Shown here one piece after another: positions 34,420 through 49,200 of a stretch of DNA of 64,000 nt. The translations under genes and the position numbers were made by a program. The notes beneath the pieces were generated by a model. The model was given only the letters and a program-made list of their open reading frames with translations, searched no databases and had not been told where the DNA came from. The stretch spans positions 620,001-684,000 of the forward strand of contig CM066308.1 of assembly GCA_033807695.1 (NCBI GenBank), read 5' to 3'. The DNA comes from Daedaleopsis sinensis. Its lineage: Eukaryota > Basidiomycota > Agaricomycetes > Polyporales > Polyporaceae. Position 1 is the stretch's first letter, and each line of letters opens with the position of its first letter.

Positions 34420-35033
34420 TCATGCCGGGATACGGCGTGCTGCGGCTGCGCGACACTGGAAGCAGTCGTCCTTCACGGTGTCGATGTCTTTCTGAATATC
34501 AGGCCCGAAATTCTGGATGAAGTAAAGATCCGAGAGGAGGGAGGAGGACGACGTCAGCGGGGGCCCGATCACAACAATGACGGAGGCCAGAGACACGTGA
34601 GGCTGCTCGTCCATCGGAACATGCGGCGGTGGCTTGAGGACGAACTTGTGTGATATCGTCCTCGAGCATCCGCCGACGGCGACGACCTCCGAGTCATGCG
34701 CGCCAAGCCGCCACTGTCTCATCGCGAGCGCGGACGGAAGAAAGGGAACGCACCTTAATGCACGCCGCATCGCGACATCCTTTTGGGTGGAGGTAGCTGC
34801 GCTCGCACTTGTGCGAGTTGCAGTCCATGATGGCGACGACCAGATGACGCTGGAAGTGCTAAAAACAAGGGGCGGTTGCGTCCTCAGCTGACCGGCGCGA
34901 CGGTGGAATGCGTGAAACCGGCTTACCCCACACTTGGACCACCGCGTACCTTCCCTGCAGATCACGTTCAGCGAGCGCGATCGCGCGAAAGAGAGCGCGC
35001 AATGACGGAGACATACGCAATTCGTTGGCACAT
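34420..35033 (-). CDS. Small Cys-rich protein (80 residues), putative metal-binding
   Basis: Four exons on the minus strand: 35017-35033, 34927-34954, 34754-34858, 34420-34512. The spliced product is 80 residues. Key blocks are an [20 protein letters not shown] start, [17 protein letters not shown], and [11 protein letters not shown]...CFQC near the end. Eight Cys and several His (C2, C14, C28, C33, C43, C48, C68, C71) suggest zinc binding or a disulphide-rich fold. The start resembles that of small fungal proteins I recall only in outline, so the family is not named. Each exon boundary is canonical and restores one motif. The last intron is 241 nt. A 308-residue unspliced frame covers the same strand but breaks the Cys pattern. 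A TATA box lies 175 nt upstream. Confidence 0.72.
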
Positions 35034-38000
35034 GCTTGGTTGGCGAACGGGTGGGCTGTAAAAGTTCTGGGAGATATTGCGGGTATGCAGGGGGAGGTGT
35101 CGACGGCGAGGTGCGCGACGAGGACGGAGGACTGGATGGGGGTATAGAAGGTCCTTGTGGGGCGGGTATGGGAGGGCGTAGAGGCCGTATCAAGACGCGA
35201 CGCGACCTTATATACGGTCGTCGGTGGCACAAAGACAAGCGGGGTGAGTCACATAAACGGAGGTGATGTGTGGCCATCGTCTTTTTATGCGAGTGTGAAG
35301 CGCTGGAGCAGGCATCTACAGATGACTGCGCCATGCATCTGGTCACCGTTCCACCCTCTCGGTCGGCAACTAGTCGCCCCTTCCGTTCGAAAACTCGCGC
35401 AGCCCCAGCCGGCGGGTTACTTCTCTGGAATTACGCGAAGACGAGGACACGCACGGACATGTGGCTGCAGCCCAGATCGTGAGATTCGGACGAGCTGCCC
35501 ATGATTGCACTCTTTCCCGAACCGAGCGAATTCAATCCATATTCCGAATCCAAGTATTCGTCCGGACGTCCATCTGCCATCTACCCTAGGCCTATTCTAC
35601 CCTAGTCCTAATGGTCATGGGAGCTAACGGAGGTATGCCAACGATGCATGCTATATAGGAGAGTTATGAGCTCTTAGAGCACCCCCATGTGACACCGGCC
35701 TGACCCTGGTCTAAGTATTCTCCCATCCAGACAGAAGCACGGTCAGAACGCGGAGGCATATGGGCCACACCAAGCCGCCAGGGACTATATGTCTATTTGT
35801 CGTGTACACGACGCGCACCCGCGCACAGCATTGCGTCTTCCGTCTACTGATCCCCTGGGCGTCCCCCTGTGAGCACGCTCATCATACGTACATCTCGCGC
35901 CAGCTCCGTCATCGCAACACCGGCTGGCACGTTCTTCGCGCAGACGCGGCGCGCCGGACTTGGCTACATAGGACATGACGCTTCTCGCGAGTCCGAGCAG
36001 CCACGGCAGCGCGAGAAGGTCAGGCGGTGGCGTGCGCACAGGCCCCACCGTCTGCGCGGAACCTGCGAGTCCGAAGCTTCGCAAAAAGCAGGCGAGTCGG
36101 CTTCGCGTTCGACTCGCAGGCGCGGCGGGAGCTATCAGAAGCGCGCCATCATGTCCATGCATCAGCCGTCCCCAGATCCTGGCCTATCTCCCACTGCCAT
36201 GGCCAGTGTGCTTTATCTATGTAGAGCGCGCCTCATGCGCCTCTCCGTGAGGACACGGACGTCCGCGTGCGCGGCCCCTGGTTCCCCGTGTGGTATGTTG
36301 GTATATTCGCAGAAAATGCTTCGAAAACCGAGTATGGCCGCTGTTCCGCCGATGTCGTATACGTATGGATGACCAGGGCAGTGTCCGGTCGTCCAAGGGT
36401 CCCCTGTGTAGGTTCGGAGGGCTGCTCTTCTAGGCTGAGATGCTGCGGCGCGACAGTCGACTCATGCGCGCTCCTCCCGCCCCTACTAGCCATAGCCCAA
36501 ACGCTTGAGCTACTCGACGCGCTCCGCTCGATGAATGGGCTACATAATCACTGCCTCGGGGTCGCCGGCCGAGAGTCAATAGTCAAGCCTCTTAATTTTA
36601 GATCAGTACTCGCATAAAACGTGGTTATCTATCGATGGACGAGTCGGCCTCGGATCTCGGGGCGAGTAGATAAGTCTGCACCTCCTTCTCTTCCGTCCGC
36701 CTATCGGCTCCGCGTCTCTCGTCAATGAGTACTTTTTCGTATGAAATTGATAGATTCGCTCAGACGAGCTTCGAATCCACGGCCGACGATACGCACAGCG
36801 CGTAGATAGGACGACAAAACAGGCACTCCGGGAGGCGGCCCTCGGCGGTACGTGTCAGCCTCATCGATAGTACCAGGCAATATCTTGAACTCGGCGCAAC
36901 ACATAACGTACAGTATCTGCTGCGTCTGCGGTGCTCTGCGGTGCTCCGTTGCTGAGTTGCTTCTATTCCTCCTCATCGATGAAGGCAGGTATGGGAATCT
37001 GAGGGCCTGAGCGGATCCCCACCGCACCCAACACACTCAGCAATCCGTATCCACGTGCCGCGCGAGATAGCGACAAGGGATAGAAGACGGGACACGGGGC
37101 AGAGACGAAAGAGGCAACATACGGATCGCATTGCCCGACTTGAACTCCCTGGTCCTTCCATGCGCGGCGCGCCGCTGTCACTGCAGCTTTGCTCCCGCTG
37201 GCAGTAGCACGCCGCGCACGGGAACCACCACTGGCAGCGACTGAATCCCAACACACACCGTAGACGGTAGCGTGCGGCGAGGGCGATGCGCGTGGCCCCG
37301 TTCTTGCCCGGCGGGATCCCGTTCTAGGGATCTAGGTAAGCTTGCGCGCGTCTTCGCGCAGATTTGCTGCGCGCACAACGCCGGTGAATTCAGCGATGTC
37401 CTGGCTTCGCGTACCAAGCCCTGGCGCGCGTGCCCAGGGATCGCCTGCCGCGCGAGTTGAGACTGTATTGCCCGCGTGCCGGTTCCTGGGCAGGCTCGTC
37501 TTGGGGTCTTCTCCCGCATCGGCGACGCGGGGGGCCACATACGCATGTGGCCTGGACAAAGACTCAGAGATATGGAACACTGCACAGCCAGAGATATCTG
37601 GCAGCCCAGCGTTGCCGCTCTGGGCAGGCGTGGCAGGCGTGGGCGCCGTGGGATCGCTGGGGCATGCTTCCGGGGTGTTCGCACATGTTCTGACAATGCT
37701 AGCAGCTGTATGGCGCGGCGTGTCATCAATCGTTGGGAAGATGAAACGAAAGATGCGGGGAAGAGGACTTACTGGAACGTTCCTCACATGGGCTGCGCGA
37801 GGGAGCACCATAGACAAAGCACCTGCGTAGTCAATACGAACGTGCCAACGACCCGAGGAAGCCGCCACTCGGCAACGCAGCCTGCCGAAGCCGTGGAAAC
37901 GCGAAACGCGGACGCTTGCATGCTTGAAGATGTGCGCGTGGTGGTCCACGCACGTCAGCTGGTGTGCTATAATCCGGACAGCGAGGGCAGCGATGATGTC

Positions 38001-38175
38001 GGGACGAGGCGGTTGGCACAAATAGCACGGTGTTATAGAGTTCCGTCAAAGAGAAAATTAATTACGGCGAAGGCCCTGGACTTGACCACGCCATGCACCA
38101 TGCACAAAGCAAACGAACCCTGATTATACTTGGTACTACACCCGGGTGGCGGAGTCCCGGGACGTGAGCAGGTCG
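35034..38175. other. Gene-poor region of about 3.1 kb
   Basis: Many overlapping GC-rich frames occur on both strands, including 37332-38021 on the minus strand, but none shows a domain, a credible exon chain or a conserved motif. The left end holds the promoter of the Cys-rich gene and the right end the 3' flank of PIG-T. Another small spliced gene could be hidden here. Confidence 0.35.
35208..35214 (-). promoter_or_regulatory. TATA box of the Cys-rich gene
   Basis: TATATAA on the minus strand lies about 175 nt upstream of the start codon at 35033, with a pyrimidine-rich stretch between them. Confidence 0.5.
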
Positions 38176-40623
38176 TCATCGTTCCTGTTCATGCTTGGCT
38201 TGCGCGGCCTCGTGTCCGTGGCCGGCCTGAGCTGGTGGTTCGGGTGCAGATCCGAGGCGGACGATGACGAAGCGTCTCGTCAGGAGGTTGAAGATGCTCC
38301 CGAAGATGAGCGCGATGAGTGTGCAGCTCATGATGATCACGTTGTACGGCATGCTGAAGTCCGGTGTGGCCAGGTCGACGAGCAGCACTGGGGTGTACAT
38401 CCGTCTCGGCCGTCGTTTGCCAGCGAGAGCAGTCGTGTCTTGTCCATGCGTGGTGAGATTCGTCTCGCCTCCGAACGAGAACGGCACGAGAACGGCCGGG
38501 GGAAGGTCCCAGCCACGCTGAGCGTCAGGCTGGTGCTCCGTGTAGCGCAGGAACGGCTTGACGACGTCCATGGTGAGGTGAAGGGTGCTGCTCGGCGGCA
38601 GGGTCAGGACGGCCTGAAGGAGCGCTGGCCGGGAGTGTGGCACCGGGGGCGTGTACGACGCTATAGATACTAGATCGTCTGGAAACGAGGTAGTCGCATC
38701 AGCCACAGCAATGGATCGAGCGCGGGACGATCGGCAGAGGACTCATGACGATTGCAATCGCATCGAATCTCGCGCCTTGCATCTCCGAGCGCGGTCAGGG
38801 ACTCACCACGTGCAGTGCCTTCGATGTGCGCACGAAGCGTATGCAGGTAGAACTGGAGGTGCCACGGCATGGTCTCGAGGTAGCCGGTCCTAACCTGCAC
38901 CGGCAAGTTGTTTGTGACGACGAGCGTTAGCTGGGCCTCGGCCTGGCTGATGCCTCTAAGGTTCCGTCGGACCGATATGTCTGTAAGAGGTGGTACTTCC
39001 GAAGTGTTCGCTGAGCAAGTACAACCGTGCAGAATTCCAGAATCAGAGTCGGCAAATGGGCACAGAGTGGCGGTACGCACGATACTCGAAAGAGGACTCT
39101 GTGGGCCAGTTCATGGAGACATCAAGCGCCTCGTTCTCTGCGATAAACACGGTAAACTCTCGTACCGAGCCGCACGGACTGAACACTCACTAGCATCGAC
39201 AGTATATGTCGCCACACCCCCGTTGATTGCGGTCGGATCAGGGGTTATCGAGTACGCGGATGGTCCGCGAGGTAGTTCCACTCGGACCTTGCTAGATCGC
39301 GCAACGGGACAAGCACTAGCTATACCGCGTTCGAAGACCGAGCGAAGCGACCAATCTGGATGAGCGTTCAGTAACAATCTTTCACTCCGAGCACTTCGGA
39401 CAAGAATATAAGTAGTGCTCAGGGTCAGAGGCTTGGCCCTGGATCGGACAGCAGTCAGACCTCCGGAGGTCAGTGATCTCCAGACCTCGGTGGGCGTGGT
39501 CACAGCTTGACCAGCCTACCTCTGGTCGAAACATCCGGACCTCGCCTTAAAAAGAATAGCACGGTTTCGAATCCAAACGAAGTAGCAGATGACCTGGTGC
39601 ATCACAGCCTAGCGGCCCTAGCCGTCTCTAGTGTTAATGTGTGGAGGAGGCTTAATTAATTGCGCAGACATTAGGGCCCATTGGTACACAGGACGATACA
39701 AGGAAGGATACGAATGATAACACAGTCTGGTCCAGGACTCACCTCGCTTGTTCTCGTTTGAATAGCGGACAGGATCCAATATCGCTTGAAAGGCTAGACG
39801 TACTTCGACACCAGCGCCTTCCCGGTAGCGGACGTGAACACCGAGGCCGTGCCAGTCTCCGTCAAACAGGCGATGTGGGTTCAAGAGGCTAGCGATTCCG
39901 GACCGAGATTTGCACGGAAGGAGCTTGAGGAAAGGCGTCAGGTTCTCGGTGCAAACGTGCTCGGAAGGCAGTATAGCGTGACGGAGCTGATGGGGGTGTG
40001 TGAAGTTGGGGAGGCTCCCTTCGGGTTGGAAGGTCAGGACTGGCGACGTCGTGCGCTGTTCATCGAGGTGGCCGAGAGATGCGCAGAACAGACCAGCGAG
40101 CGCGTTTCGTAGACCTTGCCAGCGCCGATCAACTCTTCAAGAACCATGAGAGGAATGTACGGTGAAGAGAAGAGGAGGAGGCGTACGGGGTCGCTGCGCT
40201 GTCGCCCATCCACGCCCAAAGTTCCGCGCCAGTGCCAACTCCTGGTTCTTCTGGGTATCCCCACGCATCGTAGTTCCACTTGCCGGCGTTAAGTGTCAGA
40301 TGTAGCTCTGTGACCGCGTATTCACGCAGGATCTGGCCGAGCGCGAGAGGGAAGAGGGTGTAATGCTGCGCTAGTTGCAACCTGTAGACACGTCGATGGA
40401 ATTATGTAGATCAAAACTTACCTTCATCGTCATTCAGCAACTGTTCTGGATCTCTTGGAGAGGCGTCTTGTAGCACTGTCTTGAAGGAGAACCGCGCGGA
40501 AAGCTTGCCATCTCGAAGCGGTCGAAGGTTGAGCTCTTCGTCGAACTGCTCATGCTGCGCCGATACTGTTGCCAGGTGCAAGACGAGAAGTAAGCCAGCT
40601 CTCCAGCACAGTCTCCAGTGCAT
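38176..40623 (-). CDS. GPI16: GPI transamidase subunit PIG-T/Gpi16
   Basis: Seven exons on the minus strand: 40422-40623, 40187-40370, 39743-40134, 39191-39355, 39081-39137, 38807-39010, 38176-38678, giving 568 residues. It is a subunit of the ER complex that attaches GPI anchors to proteins. Visible features are a signal peptide (RAGLLLVLHLATVSAQ), EELNLRPLRDGKLSARFSF, QHYTLFPLALGQILREY, LHLTLNAGKWNY, W..LRNALAGLFCASL, VCTENLTPF, FEYP, LRGISQAEAQLTLVVTNNL, YLETMPWHLQFYLHTL, WDLPPAVLVPFSF and one C-terminal transmembrane helix (VIIMSCTLIALIFGSIF) followed by a basic tail. Intron 3 is 387 nt. It is divergent from the AFG2 gene, with a shared 594-nt promoter region. Confidence 0.95.
39458..39471. 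repeat. 14-nt perfect palindrome inside PIG-T intron 3
   Basis: GACCTCCGGAGGTC reads the same on both strands. It lies in the unusually long (387-nt) third intron. It could be a dyad binding site or chance. Confidence 0.4.
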
Positions 40624-41217
40624 AATATTCCAAAAATGATTTGAGGTGAGATAAGGAGGAGAAGGACGAGGACGAGGACGAGGACGAGGATGAAGACGGG
40701 GGAGGGAAGTGCAGGGAGATGGTGGTTCGGGATAGGTTACGTCATCCAACAAGCGCCTAGGCGGGTACCTACTTACAGAAGTTCGAACAAACTTACGGTA
40801 AGGTTTCCAACCTCTCGGACAAACCTCATCGTGCAGGTAAATTTCGAACCTGGTCGTGGAGTTAGCAGTAGGCCACACACGTACGACGCATTCCGCAACC
40901 TTCTGAGCCAGTACCCTTGCGCGTCCTCAGAGCATTTAAAATTTCATGTCTCTTACATTCATCTCGGTGAGTGGAATAGTTAACGCAACATCAGGATCGA
41001 TACATATTTCTCAACCAAGATCATTTTAGTAGGGCCTCACTCGCATCCTCAGGTGGACCCCCAGCCTTGTAGCATCACAGGCACCGACTAGCAGGCAAGT
41101 CTTGTACAGGTGAGTGATTCTAGATGTATTATGCAGAATCCAGGAAGCGAATCACTCAACATAACCTAACAGATACGGAACTTATTCTTCATTCCATATC
41201 TTACTACCATCTTCGGC
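40624..41217. promoter_or_regulatory. Bidirectional promoter region of PIG-T and AFG2
   Basis: 594 bases separate the two divergent start codons. A (GGACGA)n tract of about four and a half units lies at about 40664-40690, in the PIG-T leader. No TATA box was seen on either side, which fits constitutive housekeeping genes. Confidence 0.5.
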
Positions 41218-44402
<3,185 letters not shown>

Positions 44403-44567
44403 GCAGACCTTCGGGTAGGTCTCGAGGTCGGAACGCCACATGAGCTTTGAACGGTTGCCGGAGACGACGCCGTGGTAGTGGAAGATCAGGTGGGGGCGAC
44501 AAGAAAAGACAATTGCAAGGAGAAAGGAGAGTGGGGAAAGACGACGACGGCCCTTGGATGCTTGCGC

Positions 44568-45216
44568 TCAGTCCAGGTTGTAGGTGATGCCGTAGAACTC
44601 GGCGAAGGGATACTTGGCGAGGACCTGCTTGATGACCCACCAAAGGGGCGTGCCGTACGTGACGTGGTTATGCATTCCGCGAGGCATTCCCGAGTGCAGG
44701 ATGGCGAGCCCGTCGCCGTTGCCCGTGAAAATGAGCGAGCCCGAGTCGCCAGGGCGGAAGAAGTCCCCAGAGGTCTTGTCATAGTTATAAACAACCACAT
44801 GCCTAGGCTCGAGTTCGAATTCGTCGCAGGTGTAGGCGTCCATACCCGAGTAGCGACCCAAGGTAAGATTGGTCGTGTTGCCATACTTGCCGACGACGTA
44901 GAGGGGCTCGCCATTCTTGTCCTCCGTGTCCGGATTCGAGACCAGGCGGCGAGGAACAACGGCTCTGCGGGAAAATGTCAGCACTCGTAACGAAGGGGAA
45001 CGACGGGGACACTACTCACTCTTGTCCATATAGGCTTGACCCATGGCAGAAGTAAGAAGTAAGAAAGCGCAGGCAAGTAGCTCGTCGACGGGGGATGATT
45101 TGGAGAGTGAAGGGAAAACGCGAAGGGACTTCTAGAGGGGATACCTGAGCCTCTGGGGAATTCTTTTGAGTGGGAGTCGCGAGTCGCGGGCGAGCGGGCG
45201 CCTGCTGGCTGTGCAT
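44568..45216 (-). CDS. Truncated trypsin-like protein with GDSGS motif
   Basis: Two exons on the minus strand: 45020-45216 and 44568-44964, giving 197 residues. The C-terminal 130 residues look like the second barrel of a chymotrypsin-fold protease: a FFRPGDSGSLIF motif with the nucleophile Ser, then GLAILHSG and a TYGTPLWWVIKQVL helix. The catalytic His and Asp that should lie in the first barrel are not visible; the N-terminal exon is low in structure and its start is uncertain. Fungal genomes hold families of such GDSGS proteins with a fuller N-terminal half. This may be a 5'-truncated remnant or a non-catalytic protein. The upstream end lies about 85 nt from inverted-duplication arm B, so the truncation may come from that rearrangement. 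Confidence 0.55.
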
Positions 45217-47192
45217 CCGAAAGAAGTTGACAGACGCCTGTGGCTAGGCGTACTCGGTGACTCGCTCCCTACGGCCCTCCTCCTCCATCTCCCTCCTCGC
45301 TAGCGTTTACGTCGCACAGATTGCGTACCCTCGCTGATACCCACAGTCTACCATGCTCCCTAGACGCGTCAGCCATTCCATGGGTAGCAACGAAGCTGTC
45401 AGTACACCACAGAAGACTCCGAAGCGCGAGATAAGCAAAGTCCCTGGTTCGACTGCTGCAGAAGCGCGATTGCTCACCTAACCTCACCGCTTCGCAAGTC
45501 TCGTGTGCCGCCCACCGCAGAAGAAGACGAAGCCCTCGGACATCGAAGCACGTACGCGTCATGCCTGCATATCGGCGAGGAACGGGTTATCTGGTAAGGT
45601 GTCCTCACTGTTAGCCTCGCTCTTCAGCCCCCCGGTCCAGTCCCGAGGCCGTCAGTTATCAGCGAGGACTCTGACTCGGACGCGTCCTAAGTCAAGATAG
45701 CAGGAACCGCAGAGAGTGGCACTCGTGCCGCCGTACGTCATCACGTCCGCCACGAAGCAGACGGTACGACGATCCAGCACGATGCAGGACCTGCACAACA
45801 TGAAGTTGATGCGGCTGTATGTGGAATGAGGACGGACTTACTTTCTCGTACGGTGGCAGGCCTCGGGACATATCACCCCACAATTCTGTACCGACCGGAA
45901 ATTCACTTGAAGATTCGACACGCCAACTTGCGGCTCGAACGCAATCTACTCGCGATCGAAGAACGGGAGCGCGATTGCGGGTCCGATACAGGAAGAAGAC
46001 GTGTCGTGGCTCGACACCCATGACACCGGTAGACTCGCGTACGCACGTCGGTTGACACGGGGTTCCTGGGACCTGCAGTTACTTGCCGGTGCGCATGCTT
46101 GAAGAGAGAAGATTGGAGACGCACCTGCCGTCGACGCGCGCGTTAGGCTTCAGAAAGAAGATCGGGGCAAGGGGTTCCACAGAGGAGAAGGCTCACCTGC
46201 CTGGCACGATAGTTTCCGTTTGGGTGGGTCGTCGACTAATAGTACAATCAATATCGGTTGGCAGACGTGCTCACTTACAGCAAGCTGGACGTAAGCGGTG
46301 TGTAATAGAAGCTTGAAGTCGCGATCTTGAGGTAAGTCCAGCGTAAGGAGATGTGTAGATTGTGGAGGCAAGATAGGGTAGCATGCGTGGCAATGGAAAC
46401 TTTGTGGACCGTGACAGCCGCGTGAGCTTGTTACGGTGAACGAACGAGCATTGTGAGTTCGATACTTACCTTAAGCTCCTACTCCACATGCACGAGAGAA
46501 TGCACGAGTCTTGGTATTTATTCTGTGCGAATTCCTAACCTGGGGTCGGAGTCAACCGGCGCGCAATGCCGCGCATACAACCATTGACAGCTAGCACAAC
46601 GTCGTCTGCTGCCGTACCATTCATTGTACATGAGTCACAATCGAGTTGCTCAGGCTTCCTTGACATTCAGGTGAGGTATCGAGTTCGTGATCTAAAGTCG
46701 CCATAGAGCCGCGGAAGCCTGCCAGGTGGTGATAGTATCATGATATACCTCCGAGACTCCTTGCACTCGGAGTCTGCTTCCGAAGCTGGTAGTGACCTTG
46801 GAAAGTTCAGCGCTATCAGGATGCGCGCAGCGTCTAGAACATAAATGCATGTCAGTGGGCAGCGCGTTCGATGCAGCTGTTGTGAGACGGGGTCGTCGAA
46901 GTGCGAAGTCGACACCGAGGTCGTTCAAGTTGTGCGCCATACGTGACAAGGTCCCACGTGATACGTGACTCACCGTGTCGCAGCCGTCACATACGCGTAA
47001 GTAGGAGAACAGCTTGTCGGATAACTTTGCAAAGGACTCGGATGCGCGTCGCGAAAAGGACGGTGAAAGTACTTATCTATACACGCAGAGATCGATGAGA
47101 ATAAGAGATGGGGGCGCTTGAGATCGAGAGAACCGAAGTGGACGACGCGGACATAGGGTGACAAGTCACAAGAGCAACCTGAACTACTACTA
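45217..47192. other. Decayed coding region in inverted arm B
   Basis: This is the minus-strand counterpart of 31127-32852. Shared peptides appear in both copies (LLTLDLPQD, FLYRTR ... RAPVLRSR, HETCEA ... LGEQSRFCSS) but frames are interrupted by stops. Arm B shows extra damage near 46400-46600. No intact gene is supported. Confidence 0.5.
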
Positions 47193-48873
47193 CTACTCCT
47201 CCTCCTCCTCCTTCTCTTCTTTCTCTACCTCTTCCTCCCTCTCCTTCTTCTCGTCCTCGCCCTCGTCCTCGCCCTTGTCCTCGCCCTCGTCCTCGCCCTC
47301 GTCCTCCTCCTCGTCCTCCTCCTCGTCCTCCTCCTCACCGTCCCATCCTTTAGGCCTAGGAGGTGGAGGGAGTTCGCACGGCTCTCCACCCCTCTCTCCC
47401 ACTGGGCCTACCCGGACGAATAGATACAGTTTCCAATACACCACCTGTAGTGATGGCTGGTTCCCGTAAGCCATGGCCATCGTCTTCACATGCGTGAACT
47501 CCGGGGCGCTGACTACCCAGTGGACGTTCGGGAGGGGCCGATGCTTTTGCGACGTAAACCACTCATCACAACCTGACAGGACTGGCAGGCCGTCCCACAG
47601 TTCGCAGATCGTTTCGTAGATATCACCCTCGGCATTTGCGGTGTCCTCGAGAGGAAGAACACGATCACATGCGACGCGATAGACTTCTCCGTTCCCCCAC
47701 TGCTTTCTCGAACTGTAGATCGTCTTCAGCAACACGGGGAGCGAAAGGTCCTGCATGACTTTGAATATCACCGCGTCGTTCCCCTTGAGCCGCGTAGTGA
47801 CGTCTAGCAGCGCCTGACGGGCAGCCGCTGCTTGGCCTCGGCCCGGGGGAGTGGGCGAGAGCGGGTACTTGTGGGACAGCCCGAACAGGAGGTGTCCGCC
47901 GTCAGGCAGGAACATCGGGTCATCGAGAAGCGTGCGCAACGTGCTGCTGAACTTCTCTTCCGTCGTCGAGATCGTGCGCGGAATGTGCAGCGTAGACGAG
48001 GTGAACGACGATCGCTCTCCCTCATCCCAATAGAGGTTATATGTGATAGTGACGCGGTACCCGGAGGTAACAGGGAGAACCTCGTGTTCGATGTCACTGA
48101 AGAACGCGACGTAGGCGATAGATGGTTCGGCGCAGCCTGCGAGGAGCGCGCCCGAGTCAAACATCCACTCGCCGGCCGTGGTAGGATTGTTTGGGCTCTT
48201 GACGTCCTCCGAGTAGCGAATCTTGAGCGCGCTGCCCTCGTGTGCAGTAGGGAACACGACGACGAGCGATCCAAACTGAAGCTCGCTACGCGGGGTATCA
48301 ACATGAGATTTGAAGAACGATCCGGGTCCTATGATCGCTCAGATGAGGTACTTGTACTACACGTAGAGAATGTTCACGACGTACCGTAGACATTCAACTT
48401 GTACAACTCGGCTCTGATCGGCTCGTTCTTGACCAGACGATCGGTGGTGAGCTCCGTGTGGACGACATCGAGGAGACCAGCACCGTTGTGAGTGTTGAAA
48501 TGCAAAGCAAAATCTTCGACATCTAGCTTCCCCGCCTTGCGGTATGTCTCGTCGTAGACGTTCTGCTGGTCGACGCCGAATGTCGCAGGCTGGCAAGCGT
48601 TCGCGAGGTGCTGCAGCTGCTCTGGAGTAGCAGCGGAGAGGTCGACGCGCCTGTGGCAAATGCTCAGATATCAGTTCTGGACGTGGCAGTCACGGTACAT
48701 GCAAGGACTCACTCGAGTCTCCCGGGTTTCCCGTAGAATAGCGTGATGTCGCTGGGAGATACCGGTACGGTGCCTTGGCAGTAAGGGGGACCGCACACAA
48801 TACTCTCGTGGAGGAGTGTAATTTGTGGGTCTGCAAGTTCGGGGTCGCGCCTCAACCAGGTGTGGTTGGACAT
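47193..48873 (-). CDS. 2OG/Fe(II) oxygenase-like protein with acidic tail (copy 3)
   Basis: Three exons on the minus strand: 48713-48873, 48385-48650, 47193-48328, giving 520 residues. HxD is H151/D153 (FFKSHVDTPR), the distal His is H224 (IEHEVLPV) and the 2OG-binding Arg is R234 (SGYRVTITY). The C-terminal domain (ALLDVTTRLKGNDAVIFKV, LPNVHWVVSAPEFTH, VVYWKLYLFVRVG) is conserved in copy 1. The last 47 or so residues are almost only Glu, Asp, Gly and Lys, encoded by a GAG/GAC repeat that is absent in copy 1 and replaced in copy 2. Such tails often bind basic proteins or histones, but slippage is the simplest origin. A strong TATA box lies 82 nt upstream. Confidence 0.87.
47200..47340 (-). 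repeat. GAG/GAC low-complexity tract in 2OG copy 3
   Basis: An imperfect trinucleotide and hexanucleotide repeat (CTCGTC/CTCCTC on the plus strand) encodes the Asp/Glu tail of the oxygenase. It ends directly at the stop codon. Confidence 0.85.
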
Positions 48874-48954
48874 GGTGAGTAGGTCGAGAACAGGCGATAT
48901 GAGTAGGATGAGAGTGTTGGTGGGGGCTGCTAGGCAGAGAAGACCACCTTACAC

Positions 48955-48964
48955 TTTATATATA
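48955..48964 (-). promoter_or_regulatory. TATA box of 2OG copy 3
   Basis: TATATATAAA on the minus strand lies 82-91 nt upstream of the start codon at 48873. The matching place in arm A is degraded to GATATAGAG. Confidence 0.65.
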
Positions 48965-49016
48965 GCCTACTGCCGCAGTTTTACGTGGCGATTGAGTATC
49001 GATAGGTCAATCGTCT

Positions 49017-49200
49017 GCGAGCACATACAAAACGAGCCACATGTCATCAACTTCCTCGAGACATGAGCCAAGCACATGCATCGTAAGGCCCACGCTTCCC
49101 AATTGGTGAACTGCACGCGGTGGGGTGAGTCATGTTGAAATCGACGCTCTATAAAAGTCTTACTCTTTTGGGTGATTCGCGCAATGAGTTGTACTCCGGC
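49017..49200. repeat. 184-nt segment unique to arm B
   Basis: Arm A reads directly from CCATTGCCCAC into AGACGACTGAC, while arm B has 184 extra bases between the same two blocks. No clear target-site duplication or terminal repeat was seen, so insertion in B and deletion in A are both possible. Confidence 0.55.

Noticed and set aside
34420..35346. 308-residue unspliced frame on the minus strand
   Set aside because: It reads through three well-formed introns of the Cys-rich gene and breaks the Cys pattern. Its first part lies upstream of the TATA box and has no recognisable fold.
37332..38021. 229-residue minus-strand frame
   Set aside because: Another long frame on the opposite strand overlaps it, and neither has a motif. 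GC-rich sequence makes both likely by chance.
39571..39582. tRNA B-box-like GGTTTCGAATCC
   Set aside because: There is an extra T in the loop, no matching A box and no acceptor stem. It lies inside the PIG-T intron.
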